From NCBI GenBank assembly GCA_018266395.1, contig JAFEAM010000040.1, positions 1 through 54,122 on the forward strand: a stretch of DNA of 54,122 nt. Direction: 5' to 3'. The notes under the pieces were generated by a model, which ran no database searches, was not told the DNA's origin, and saw only the letters and a program-made list of their open reading frames with translations. The position numbers were made by a program, and so were the translations under genes. Shown piece after piece: positions 44,826-54,010 of this stretch; positions within the stretch are counted from its first letter, which is position 1, and every line of letters begins with the position of its first letter. This stretch comes from Bacteroidota bacterium (GTDB taxonomy: Bacteria; Bacteroidota; Bacteroidia; Cytophagales; Cyclobacteriaceae).

Positions 44826-46772
44826 CTACAATTTCTCCTGTTCGCCTGCCTGATCTGCGGGTAAGTGCTTCAGATAAATGTCCAGGAATTTCAGGATAGA
44901 TTCTGAAGCCTTGATATTGTTCTCCTTCTTGATGAATCCATGTCCTTCATCGGGAAAAATTACATACTCAACAGGAACACCGTTCTTCCTGGCTGCAGCC
45001 ACGATCTCGTCCGATTCCACCTGAAGAACCCTCGGATCGTTGCTGCCCTGCAGCACGATGAAGGGTTTGGTGATTTTATCCGCAAAGAACAGAGGCGATT
45101 TGTTGTGCAAGGCTACAGAGTCTGCCGTAAAAGGATCGCCCAACTCATTATACAGCGCTTTACGGTTGGCCTCCCACCACGGCGGGATACTTTTCAATGT
45201 CCTCAGCCAATTGGTGACTCCGAAAAGATCGACACCCACCTCGAATTCCTCAGGGGCAAAGGTTAAGGCCGCCATTACCATATACCCGCCGTAACTGCCG
45301 CCATATATGCCGATCTTGCCGGTGTCGATGTAAGGCAGCGTGGCAAGAAACTTCTTGCTCTCCACGCAATCCCTAAGATCCTCGTTGCCATGTTTACGAT
45401 CATCTGCAGCAAAAAATGACTTCCCGTATCCGGAACTCCCTCGATTGTTAACCGCCAGCACTGCATAACCATGATTGACAAGATGCTGCAGTGACGCCGA
45501 ATAGTTAAGGCGCGTTTGACCACCCGGGCCTCCATGGATCCAAAGTAGTGCCGGCACCTTCTCTCCTGGTTTCAGACCTAAGGGCTTATAGAGAAGGCAG
45601 GGAATTTCCATTCCGTCAAAGGATTTAAATCGGACAACTTCTCCGGCCACTAAATCACCCGGATCGATATCCTTGCTCATGGTATGGGTCAATTGCTTTA
45701 CCTCCCTGGTATCGAAGTTGTAGACAAAAAGGTTGCTGGGTGATTTTGAGCTGCTAATGTAAAAAGACATCAATTTCTCGGAGTCAGAAATGTTGACATT
45801 CGTAATATCTCCGTCCGGTAATCCGGGTATTGAAATAAGCTTACCACCATTACCTTCATCATAGATCCTGATTTCTGTACGGGCATCGTTATTGATGGCG
45901 ACCACACGATATCTTCCATTCCGAGAGAGATAAGCATATTGAATATCCCAGGGGGCGTCTCCGACCTTTTCCTTTTTACCGGACGACACTTCATACCTGG
46001 CGAGATACTGGAACTCATTACCCTCATCCGTGGTGTAATAAAGATACTTTCCATCCGGGCTGAAGTACTGTGGGTTGTAATGTGCGTCACCTTCATGAGC
46101 CGAGAGCAGTTGAACCTTGCCAGTTTGCGTATCCAGGAGATACATATTGGAATTATTCGTTGTGATGTTTTCACTCAGTGATATAAAACGATCATCCCGG
46201 GATATTACCTCAGGGTTCAGTCCTTTATCATTCTTGTAAAGGAGTGTGGCAGGATAAACATTCTTTTCTCCTTCCTGAATTTGTATCTGGTATAGATCAA
46301 AATACTTCTTGTCGCGGCTGTTGGATACATAATAAAGCAACTTCTTGCTGTGGCTCCAACCGGCAAAACTTGCTTTGGCGCCGGTATCACTTATCAAATC
46401 AGTTACACCTCCATCGAGGCTTTTCACAAAGAGGTGGTTAATTTCATTTCCGCCTTGGTCCTGGGTGTAAAGCATCCGCTCATCATTGGGAAAATATGAA
46501 ATGGCAAAGACGGCATTATCCGTGGATTGAGTCAGGGGCCTGGCAGTGCCCGAGTGAATATCGATCTCCACTGCATTGAAAATTCCTGTCTCTTTGCTGC
46601 TTATGAGGATTTTTGTTTCATCCGGTGAGAATTCCCCACCCGTGATCTGGACAATATCCATGAATTGCCTTATGGTGTACATCTTGATCGGTTTGGCCTT
46701 CTCTGTGGTCCCACAGGAAACCAATCCATACCCAATCCCGGCAATGAAGGTTGCAACAATTATTTTTTTCAT
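44826..46772 (-). CDS. S9-family prolyl oligopeptidase, lipoprotein
   Basis: Serine peptidase of the alpha/beta-hydrolase fold. Start chosen at 46772 (MKKIIVATFIAGIGYGLVSC, lipobox L-V-S-C); an upstream ATG at 46793 would only lengthen the basic N-terminus. Residues about 30-370 form a seven-bladed propeller with WD/PD40-type repeats (YFSPDGKYLYYTTDEG, FSPDETKILISS). The catalytic domain has GGSYGGYMVMAAL with Ser493, SNDPRV with the acidic residue and PDEGHGF with the His. An outer- or inner-membrane lipoprotein that trims oligopeptides in the periplasm or at the surface. About 648 residues, family normal. Function beyond peptide hydrolysis is not predictable. Confidence 0.93.
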   Translation of the reverse strand: MKKIIVATFIAGIGYGLVSCGTTEKAKPIKMYTIRQFMDIVQITGGEFSPDETKILISSKETGIFNAVEIDIHSGTARPLTQSTDNAVFAISYFPNDERMLYTQDQGGNEINHLFVKSLDGGVTDLISDTGAKASFAGWSHSKKLLYYVSNSRDKKYFDLYQIQIQEGEKNVYPATLLYKNDKGLNPEVISRDDRFISLSENITTNNSNMYLLDTQTGKVQLLSAHEGDAHYNPQYFSPDGKYLYYTTDEGNEFQYLARYEVSSGKKEKVGDAPWDIQYAYLSRNGRYRVVAINNDARTEIRIYDEGNGGKLISIPGLPDGDITNVNISDSEKLMSFYISSSKSPSNLFVYNFDTREVKQLTHTMSKDIDPGDLVAGEVVRFKSFDGMEIPCLLYKPLGLKPGEKVPALLWIHGGPGGQTRLNYSASLQHLVNHGYAVLAVNNRGSSGYGKSFFAADDRKHGNEDLRDCVESKKFLATLPYIDTGKIGIYGGSYGGYMVMAALTFAPEEFEVGVDLFGVTNWLRTLKSIPPWWEANRKALYNELGDPFTADSVALHNKSPLFFADKITKPFIVLQGSNDPRVLQVESDEIVAAARKNGVPVEYVIFPDEGHGFIKKENNIKASESILKFLDIYLKHLPADQAGEQEKL

Positions 46773-46847
46773 GACAGCTTTGATTTCAACCATTGAATTT
46801 AGCTAATTCCGGGTGACCAACCGTTCAGGCATGCCGCTGAAAATTGG

Positions 46848-46855
46848 TAATTTTG
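46848..46855 (+). promoter_or_regulatory. -7 element directly before the MBL hydrolase start codon
   Basis: TAATTTTG matches TAnnTTTG exactly and ends 4 bases before the ATG at 46860. At -33 there is TTC rather than TTG (46824-46826). Transcription would begin on or next to the start codon. Confidence 0.5.
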
Positions 46856-46859
46856 GACT

Positions 46860-47504
46860 ATGAGAATTGAATCCTTCACTTTCAATGCATTCGAGGAAAA
46901 TACGTACCTATTGATAGACCAGGGCAAAGAAGCAGCCATCATTGATCCAGGATGCTATGAAAGGGAAGAGCAGCTTACTTTGAGAGAGTTTGTGGAAAAG
47001 GAAGGCCTTTCGGTAAAATACATTCTCAACACGCATTGCCATATCGACCATGTGCTTGGAAATCAGTATGCACAGAATACTTTTCAATCCAAACTGATGA
47101 TCCCGGCAAATGAAATGCACACGCTTCATGCGGTAAAGGCCTATGCACCTAACTACGGATTTTTTCATTACCAGGAGGCTCAACCGGACAGGTTCCTGCA
47201 GGAAGGCGATACCATTCGTATTGGGTCATCAACTCTTGAAGTCTTGTACATACCAGGCCATTCAGCAGGACACATAGGCCTCTTCAACAGGAATGATAAA
47301 CAACTGATCAGCGGGGATGTTCTGTTTTTCCACTCTATCGGCCGCACGGATTTGCCCGGGGGAAATCACGAGTTGCTGATACGCAATATCCATGAAAAAT
47401 TGTTTTCTCTTGGCGATGATGTCATCGTTTATCCCGGTCATGGTCCCACTACAACGATTGGTGAAGAGAAAGCAAACAATCCATATTGCGCCATTGAGGT
47501 CTGA
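46860..47504 (+). CDS. MBL-fold metallo-hydrolase, glyoxalase II-like
   Basis: 214-residue metallo-beta-lactamase-fold hydrolase. The metal motif HxHxDH is present as H59-C-H61-I-D63-H64, the second His lies in IPGHSAGHIGLF and the Asp ligand in LISGDVLFF, and the last His in YPGHGPTTTIG. It belongs to the group of small glyoxalase II-like thioester hydrolases (YcbL-like); the substrate could be a glutathione or other thiol ester. The start MRIESFTFNAFEENTYLL is canonical. pssA follows 3 bases downstream, so the gene leads an operon with pssA and probably porU and porV. Confidence 0.92.
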   Translation: MRIESFTFNAFEENTYLLIDQGKEAAIIDPGCYEREEQLTLREFVEKEGLSVKYILNTHCHIDHVLGNQYAQNTFQSKLMIPANEMHTLHAVKAYAPNYGFFHYQEAQPDRFLQEGDTIRIGSSTLEVLYIPGHSAGHIGLFNRNDKQLISGDVLFFHSIGRTDLPGGNHELLIRNIHEKLFSLGDDVIVYPGHGPTTTIGEEKANNPYCAIEV

Positions 47505-47507
47505 GCA

Positions 47508-48182
47508 ATGTTAAGACACATCCCAAATGCGCTTACCTGCGGCAACTTTTTTTTCGGTTGCATTGGCATCCTCTATGCTATTGAGGGCAATCCGGAAGTT
47601 GCGGCATGGTGCGTTTGGATTGCATGCATTTTTGATTTCTTTGATGGATTCGCCGCAAGGGCCCTGAACGTAAGCTCTCCTATTGGAAAGGAGCTCGACT
47701 CACTGGCGGATGTCGTTAGTTTTGGCGTGTTGCCTGCCATGGTTATGTACCGCATGATCGATGTGATTTCATCAAGCAGGTTAATCCCTTACCTGGCCTT
47801 CAGCATCGCAGTTTTCTCTGCTCTCAGACTTGCCAAATTCAACATTGATGAAAGGCAGAAGGAATCATTTATCGGCCTGCCAACTCCGGCCAATGCTATA
47901 TTCATCACTGGTCTTCCGTTCTTAAAATCACCCTTCGCCACTTTAATTTCACAGGACTTCCTGCTTATCGCGATAACTCTGCTTTCCGCGTTTCTTCTCG
48001 TATCCCCTTTCGAGTTGTTCGCCTTGAAATTCAGAAACTACTCCTGGGCAGATAACAGGATCAGGTTTACATTTCTGGGCGTTTCGGTATTACTATTGGC
48101 ACTGTGGCAGGCAGCAGCCCTGTCCGGGATCATACTTTTATATGTGACGGTGTCGTTATTGACGAACCGACTCAGCAAATGA
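47508..48182 (+). CDS. pssA: CDP-diacylglycerol--serine O-phosphatidyltransferase
   Basis: Inner-membrane enzyme that makes phosphatidylserine, the precursor of phosphatidylethanolamine, from CDP-diacylglycerol and serine. The CDP-alcohol phosphotransferase motif is complete: D46-G47-x2-A50-R51-x8-G60-x3-D64-x3-D68. 224 residues with about six to seven membrane helices, and RHIPNALTCGNFFFGC as the N-terminal family signature. The last codon region contains an out-of-frame ATGAAGATTTGA overlapping the TTG start of porU, which suggests coupled translation. Confidence 0.94.
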   Translation: MLRHIPNALTCGNFFFGCIGILYAIEGNPEVAAWCVWIACIFDFFDGFAARALNVSSPIGKELDSLADVVSFGVLPAMVMYRMIDVISSSRLIPYLAFSIAVFSALRLAKFNIDERQKESFIGLPTPANAIFITGLPFLKSPFATLISQDFLLIAITLLSAFLLVSPFELFALKFRNYSWADNRIRFTFLGVSVLLLALWQAAALSGIILLYVTVSLLTNRLSK

Positions 48183-48186
48183 AGAT

Positions 48187-51100
48187 TTGAAGCGGACCCT
48201 TCCATTACTCTTTCTTTTACTTACAGGCATCATCTACGGTCAGCCTGCAGCGTCAGTATTATCCTCAGGAAAATGGTACAAGTTCTCCGTCAAAGCGGAT
48301 GCGGTATATAAATTGGACTATTCCTTCCTGCAGAAGCTTGGGATTAACCCGGATATCATTAATCCAAAGAACATACGGGTTTATGCAGGGCAGCACGGAA
48401 TGCTACCTCAATCCAATAGCGCCGCAAGGATCAGCGATCCCCTGGAGCTCGCCATTCAGGTGATTGGTCAAGACGACGGAAGGTTTGACCGGTCAGACTA
48501 TATCCTATTCTACGGCGAGGGTCCCGATTATTATCAATTGCTTCCTTCGAAGGGGATATACCAATATCAAAATCATCTTTATTCAGACCTCAATTATTAC
48601 TTTCTCAACATCGGCTCAGGACCGGGTAAAAGAATTACAACGGCGGGAAGCATTAGCGGAAGCTACCCCGTCGTAACAGAATATGATGACGTTAGCTATT
48701 ACGAGACCGATCAGTCAAATATCCTTCATTCAGGGCGTGATTGGTTCGGCGAGGTATTCGATACACAGGTTGAGTATACCATCCGGTTTGACGTGGCTGA
48801 TGTAGTGCCTGCCAGCACGATTAAGATTGTGTCAGCCGTAATGGGCAGGTCCTTTGCAAGCAGTTCCTTCCAGCTATCACTCAACGGCATATCCATCGGC
48901 ACCCTGGATGTGCCACCACTTGTGAACTCCGACTATTCACCGAAAGGAGCCCAGGTAACCGATACACTCATGGTTGCCGCCAATGATGTGAATGCTCCGC
49001 AGCAAAGCCATCAGGATCTTAAAATACGTTTCAACAAAGCTGCCACTCCCCCTTCTGTTGGTTATCTTGATTTTATCATGCTGCAGGCCACAAGGACACT
49101 TCGACTTACCGGTGACCAGATTACATTTCAGTCCTTGAAGAGCCTTGGGCAACCCACCACTGAATTTCAGATCGCAGATCTTCAGACTGGCGCAGCCATA
49201 TGGGATGTCACAAATCCCTGGTCAGTGCGTATTCGGCCTCTTTCAGTTTCTGGCTCATTCGTTGCACCAACAGATAGCTTGAGAAAATTCGTGGCTTTGT
49301 CCAATAAATCTTATTTGACACCAACACCAGTTGGGGAAATCCCCAATCAGAATATCAAGGGAGTCTCATCTGCAGATCTGCTCATTATCACCGCTCCAGA
49401 ATTTCTCTCCTCAGCATTGAAACTTTCCTCATATCGGCAATCGCAGGGACTTGCAGTCTCCGTTTTCACAACCACCCATGTGTACAATGAGTTTTCAGGT
49501 GGCAAACAGGACGTGACCGCAATCCGAGACGCCGTCAGATTCCTGTTTGTCAAAGGTACAGGCATCAAGAATCTGCTTTTGTTCGGAAAGGGCTCCTACG
49601 ATTATAAAGATCACCTTTCCTATAACAAGAATTTTGTACCCATTTACGAGTCCAGAAATTCCCTGAGTCCCCTGGAGACATACAGTTCTGATGACTATTA
49701 CGGCTTTCTTGAGCCTCAGGAAGGGAATTGGGGCGAGTCCCCTCCCGAAGACCATACATTGGATATAGGTGTTGGGCGCATTCCAGTGAAGAAGACGGAC
49801 GAAGCAGCCGGTATGGTTGATAAGATCGTCACCTACGAGTCAAACAATATGGGTGATTGGCGTAAAGAGATCCTTTTCGTAGCTGATGATGGTGATTTTA
49901 ATATTCATATGACACAGGCCGATTCCCTTACTGAAAGTCTGGAGAAGAATCACCCTGAATTCAACACGAAGAAGATCTTCCTTGATTCATATAAACAGGA
50001 ACAGAGTTCAATAGGTCCCATTTCAAAAGAAGCTACTTTGGCACTCACCAACAGCGTTCGTCATGGATTGGTTATTGTCAATTATACCGGTCATGGCAAT
50101 GAACAACAATGGATGCAGGAAAGAATCCTCGACCAGGTGAAGCTTGAAGATTGGACATCAGCCCCGATGTTTCCACTTCTCGTTACCGCCACCTGTGAAT
50201 TTGGACGTAATGATGATCCTGGATTGATATCAACGGCAGAGCTATCCATGTTGATGAAGACAGGCGGCTCCATTGGATTGGTCACCACAGCAAGGCCGGT
50301 AAATTCAAGCACAAATTTCAAATTGAACAAAGCCTTCTATGATGCGTTATTCACGTTGAATTCAGGCAAGTTCAGAGACCTGGGCTCTGTCTTCAGAGAT
50401 ACCAAGAACAACAGCATGAGCGGGATTGCGAACCGCAATTTCTCTCTCCTTGGAGATCCTTCGATGAAGCTCGCATTGCCGGGCCCCTCTGTCAATGTTT
50501 CAGACATCACCAACCTTAGTTCTGGCTCAGATACCTTGAAAGGATTATCACATGTTCTGGTTAAGGGATGGGTATATCAACAAGGAAGCCCTGATGCGGG
50601 ATTCAACGGAACCATTATGGGAACGCTTTATGATAAGCCCAAACAGAGCATTACCCTCGGTGATGAAAATCCACCATACAACTTCAAGTCTCGCGATAAC
50701 GTTTTTTACAACGGACAGGGAAAAGTACAATCAGGACAATTTCAGATGGACTTTATCATGCCGGTGTCCATTGATCCCCTGGTAGGCAGGGGGAAACTCA
50801 GTCTTTATGCTTATACCGGAAGTGGGAACCAGGCGGCCGGAAGTCAGACAAATGTTAAAGTGGGATCAACAGAATCCAATTCGCCAGCAGACAATAGACT
50901 ACCAGTGGTTCAGGTTTATATAGGTGACTCCACTTTTTTGGACGGTGGAATAGCCAGTTCCAATACACGTCTGGTAGCCATCCTCTCTGATGAAAATGGG
51001 ATCAATACATCATCATCTGCTCCCCAGAAGCAAATGATTGCAATTCTTGATGACAGTATTACCTATCCTATTGCGCCCTATTATCGTTCCGACACAGATA

Positions 51101-51549
51101 ACTTTCGCAGAGGAAAGGTCTCCTTTCCACTTTACGGTTTGCCTCCCGGCCGGCATACCTTGACTGTTCGAGCTTCCGACTCGTACGGGAATATAACTTC
51201 GTCAACTATTCATTTCACCGTGCCGGACCAAAATGGAATTGTCGTGGAAGAATTGTTCAATTATCCCAATCCCGTGTCTGCCAGTACAATATTCCGTTTC
51301 AAGCACAGCAGATCGGGTGAGGACATCGAAGCAGAATTGACGATCTTTAATCTGACGGGGCAGCCAGTCCGGAGCGACACTTACCTTTTCACCTCCTGTC
51401 CGTATCAAGTGGACCTTCCCTCCTGGGATGCTACTACACTCAGCGGTACAAAATTGGGGGCAGGATTATACTTGGTCAGGATCTCGGTTCGTTCTCTGCT
51501 GGATGGTTCCAAAAATGAAAAATTTGCTAAGGTTATAATCATCAATTGA
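48187..51549 (+). CDS. porU: Type IX secretion system sortase PorU
   Basis: Surface cysteine protease (peptidase family C25) of the type IX secretion attachment complex; it cleaves C-terminal sorting domains and transfers cargo to lipopolysaccharide. TTG start; signal peptide about residues 1-18 (LLLTGIIYG). The catalytic domain has the His of IVNYTGHGNEQQW (His636) and the Cys of VTATCEFGRND (Cys670). The C-terminal 80 residues, FNYPNPVSASTIFRFKH onward, are a type-A sorting-domain-like module that PorU itself keeps. 1120 residues, full length. It precedes porV by 26 bases, the conserved porU-porV order; PorV anchors PorU. Confidence 0.96.
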   Translation: MKRTLPLLFLLLTGIIYGQPAASVLSSGKWYKFSVKADAVYKLDYSFLQKLGINPDIINPKNIRVYAGQHGMLPQSNSAARISDPLELAIQVIGQDDGRFDRSDYILFYGEGPDYYQLLPSKGIYQYQNHLYSDLNYYFLNIGSGPGKRITTAGSISGSYPVVTEYDDVSYYETDQSNILHSGRDWFGEVFDTQVEYTIRFDVADVVPASTIKIVSAVMGRSFASSSFQLSLNGISIGTLDVPPLVNSDYSPKGAQVTDTLMVAANDVNAPQQSHQDLKIRFNKAATPPSVGYLDFIMLQATRTLRLTGDQITFQSLKSLGQPTTEFQIADLQTGAAIWDVTNPWSVRIRPLSVSGSFVAPTDSLRKFVALSNKSYLTPTPVGEIPNQNIKGVSSADLLIITAPEFLSSALKLSSYRQSQGLAVSVFTTTHVYNEFSGGKQDVTAIRDAVRFLFVKGTGIKNLLLFGKGSYDYKDHLSYNKNFVPIYESRNSLSPLETYSSDDYYGFLEPQEGNWGESPPEDHTLDIGVGRIPVKKTDEAAGMVDKIVTYESNNMGDWRKEILFVADDGDFNIHMTQADSLTESLEKNHPEFNTKKIFLDSYKQEQSSIGPISKEATLALTNSVRHGLVIVNYTGHGNEQQWMQERILDQVKLEDWTSAPMFPLLVTATCEFGRNDDPGLISTAELSMLMKTGGSIGLVTTARPVNSSTNFKLNKAFYDALFTLNSGKFRDLGSVFRDTKNNSMSGIANRNFSLLGDPSMKLALPGPSVNVSDITNLSSGSDTLKGLSHVLVKGWVYQQGSPDAGFNGTIMGTLYDKPKQSITLGDENPPYNFKSRDNVFYNGQGKVQSGQFQMDFIMPVSIDPLVGRGKLSLYAYTGSGNQAAGSQTNVKVGSTESNSPADNRLPVVQVYIGDSTFLDGGIASSNTRLVAILSDENGINTSSSAPQKQMIAILDDSITYPIAPYYRSDTDNFRRGKVSFPLYGLPPGRHTLTVRASDSYGNITSSTIHFTVPDQNGIVVEELFNYPNPVSASTIFRFKHSRSGEDIEAELTIFNLTGQPVRSDTYLFTSCPYQVDLPSWDATTLSGTKLGAGLYLVRISVRSLLDGSKNEKFAKVIIIN

Positions 51550-51575
51550 TTACTTTTACCCCTTAGAACTTGATT

Positions 51576-52748
51576 ATGAAGAAGTTAGGTTTGGCTTTGA
51601 TCATGCTTCCCGCTGTATGGATGGTTGCAAACGCACAGACAGTCGGATCAGCTGGGACCTCGCTGATCGGCCAGGATAGTACTAACAAGGTGATTACCAC
51701 AGCAGTACCTTTTCTTGGCATCACCCCTGACTCCAGGGCTGCTGGGATGGGTGATGCCGGCGTAGCCACTTCCCCTGACGCCAATTCAGCATATTGGAAT
51801 TCAGCCAAGCTTGCTTTTATAGACAAGGGCTATGGAGTGTCGGCATCCTATACTCCCTGGCTTGGCAAGATTATCAACGACATGTACATCTTCTACCTGT
51901 CGGGGTTCTATAAAATCAACAGGGAACAAACTGTTGCAGCATCAATGAAGTACTTTGATCTGGGAGAGGTTCAATTTAACCAGGGTCCGGACCCTGCCGA
52001 TTTGTTGGGTCGCTATAACCCGAGGGAATTTGCCTTTGACGTTACCTACTCAAGGATGCTCACAGAGCACCTCAGCATCGGCGGCGCTCTTCGATACATT
52101 CATTCCAATCTCACGGGATATCTTTCCACCAATGCCTTTGATGCCCGCCCTGCTAATTCAGTTGCAGTTGATTTCGGCATATATCATACAAAGCAGATGG
52201 TTTGGAAAAATTCCAATCTTTCCTGGGGAGCCACCATCACCAATCTGGGTGGAAAGATTTCATATTCGGATGCGAATAACAAAGATTTCCTGCCCACCAA
52301 TCTGCGTATTGGGGGTGCCTATAAAATGGAACTCGATGCGTTGAATAGTCTGATGTTCGCTCTTGACTTCAACAAATTGATGGTCCCCAGTCCCTACCCC
52401 GGCAGCAAATCCAAATCTATGCTGTCAGGAGTTCTGGGTTCCTTTACAGATGCAACAGGCGGATTCACGGAAGAAATGCACGAGATCACTATATCAATGG
52501 GTACCGAATACTGGTACAACCAAACCTTTGCGGGGCGACTGGGATATTTCTATGAAGCGAAAGACAAAGGCAACCGTAAATACCTGACCGCAGGTCTTGG
52601 CTTCCGCTATGACAAATTCGGGCTTGATGTTGCCTACATGGTCCCCACCAACAAGCGTGAGAACGCCCTTGCAGAGACACTCCGATTCACATTGATGATG
52701 CTTTTTGAAAAGAAGTCCAAACAGGACGAGGAGGCCGTTCAGGATTGA
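51576..52748 (+). CDS. porV: Type IX secretion system outer-membrane protein PorV
   Basis: Outer-membrane 14-stranded barrel (also named LptO or LptO-like) that carries secreted cargo proteins from the translocon to PorU. Signal peptide about residues 1-20 (AVWMVANAQ), then the family opening AVPFLGITPDSRAAGMGDAGVATSPDANSAYWN with the 'GMGDAG..T.pDAxSxxWNPA' motif. The ATG at 51576 is chosen over a TTG six bases earlier. 390 residues. C-terminal strand ends FTLMMLFEKKSKQDEEAVQD, an acidic tail. The stop codon overlaps the next start by one base (TGATG). Confidence 0.96.
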   Translation: MKKLGLALIMLPAVWMVANAQTVGSAGTSLIGQDSTNKVITTAVPFLGITPDSRAAGMGDAGVATSPDANSAYWNSAKLAFIDKGYGVSASYTPWLGKIINDMYIFYLSGFYKINREQTVAASMKYFDLGEVQFNQGPDPADLLGRYNPREFAFDVTYSRMLTEHLSIGGALRYIHSNLTGYLSTNAFDARPANSVAVDFGIYHTKQMVWKNSNLSWGATITNLGGKISYSDANNKDFLPTNLRIGGAYKMELDALNSLMFALDFNKLMVPSPYPGSKSKSMLSGVLGSFTDATGGFTEEMHEITISMGTEYWYNQTFAGRLGYFYEAKDKGNRKYLTAGLGFRYDKFGLDVAYMVPTNKRENALAETLRFTLMMLFEKKSKQDEEAVQD

Positions 52749-54010
52749 TGACCACACTCAATCGGACCCAGGCTCCTCCTTTTCAGCTATCGAGCGATTT
52801 CACACTTCCGGCCCCTGAAGTTACCCACCTGAAGGGAGGGTCACCACTGCTTGCTTTCAGGGGGCTTCCGCAGGAAGTCGTACGTTTTGAACTCATTCTG
52901 ACCGGCGGCAAATGGGATGAAATTGTATCTGGAGCAAGTCATTTCACCTCACAACTTCTTCCAAAGGGTACAAGAACAAAAGATGCCTTTCAGGTTGCAG
53001 AAGCCTTCGAGCGCCTAGGGGCACATTGCGAAGTTGTTCCCGGAATGGATTTTGTCACCGTCACCCTCTATTCACTAAGCAAGACATTTGCAGAAGCATG
53101 TAAACTCCTTCATGAGCTGCTTCACGAACCCGCATTCAATGAAAGGGAATTGAGCCTGCTCAAAGAAATCTACCTCCAGAATCTCAGAGTCAATAACGAA
53201 AAGAGCAGCTTTGTTGCCTCGAAAGAATTCCGTTCAGCAATTTATGGTTCACATCATCCCTATGGCAGCTCAATTGAAGAAGTTCAGGTCGCCGGCATAA
53301 ATGCCAACATTATCCAGGAACATTACAGAAACCGGTTTAAAATTCATGCAGCCACTCTGGTGGGGCCACTATCTGACTCTGCAGTGAGCGAGTTGATTGA
53401 TGGATTACCGGTTTGGAAGACCCCACCTGAATCTGCTAGATCTCACACAATGACCGGAAAAGGTTCAATGCGGATTTCAATGCCATCAAGCATTCAAAGT
53501 TCCATCAGAATCGGCAAACGCTGTGTCAGGAGATCCGCATCAACTGAATACTACGAGACCGTCCTGGCAAATCACATTCTTGGCGGTTTTTTTGGTTCCC
53601 GGTTAATGAGGAACATAAGAGAAAAGAAAGGGCTTACATACGGCATTTATTCTTCCATGATGCATCTTCAACATGATAGTTTCTGGGGAATCGGCGCAGA
53701 AGTCAATCAAGAGAATACACCGCTTGTGTTGGAGGAGATTCGAAAGGAGGTGCAGGACTTGATTAGCCGACCAGTGCCCTTGTCCGAATTGAATGCCGCT
53801 CGCAATTACTACGCCGGGAGTTGGCAATCTGAAAACTCGACGCTATTTGCCGTAGCTGACAAAGTAAAAAGTCTTTACCTGGCAGGTCTCCCTCAGGATT
53901 TTTACCAGTCTTTATTGACTTGCATGATGGAATCAGGTCCCGGCGTCATTCAGCGTGCAGCTGAGCGGACTTTCACGGGCGAAGATCTTGTGGAGGTAAT
54001 TGCCGGATGA
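52748..54010 (+). CDS. M16-family peptidase-like protein without the zinc motif
   Basis: 420-residue protein with the two M16 half-domains: the N-terminal core (residues about 35-220) and the C-terminal part containing NHILGGFFGSRLMRNIREKKGLTYGIYS, the hallmark of the second half. The inverted zinc-binding motif HxxEH is replaced by HFTSQ at residues 65-69 (Glu to Ser, His to Gln). It is therefore an inactive homologue, like the regulatory subunits that pair with an active M16 chain in many bacterial M16B heterodimers. No active M16 gene lies next to it within the window. The ATG overlaps the porV stop (TGATG), so it is translated from the same transcript. Confidence 0.9.
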   Translation: MTTLNRTQAPPFQLSSDFTLPAPEVTHLKGGSPLLAFRGLPQEVVRFELILTGGKWDEIVSGASHFTSQLLPKGTRTKDAFQVAEAFERLGAHCEVVPGMDFVTVTLYSLSKTFAEACKLLHELLHEPAFNERELSLLKEIYLQNLRVNNEKSSFVASKEFRSAIYGSHHPYGSSIEEVQVAGINANIIQEHYRNRFKIHAATLVGPLSDSAVSELIDGLPVWKTPPESARSHTMTGKGSMRISMPSSIQSSIRIGKRCVRRSASTEYYETVLANHILGGFFGSRLMRNIREKKGLTYGIYSSMMHLQHDSFWGIGAEVNQENTPLVLEEIRKEVQDLISRPVPLSELNAARNYYAGSWQSENSTLFAVADKVKSLYLAGLPQDFYQSLLTCMMESGPGVIQRAAERTFTGEDLVEVIAG

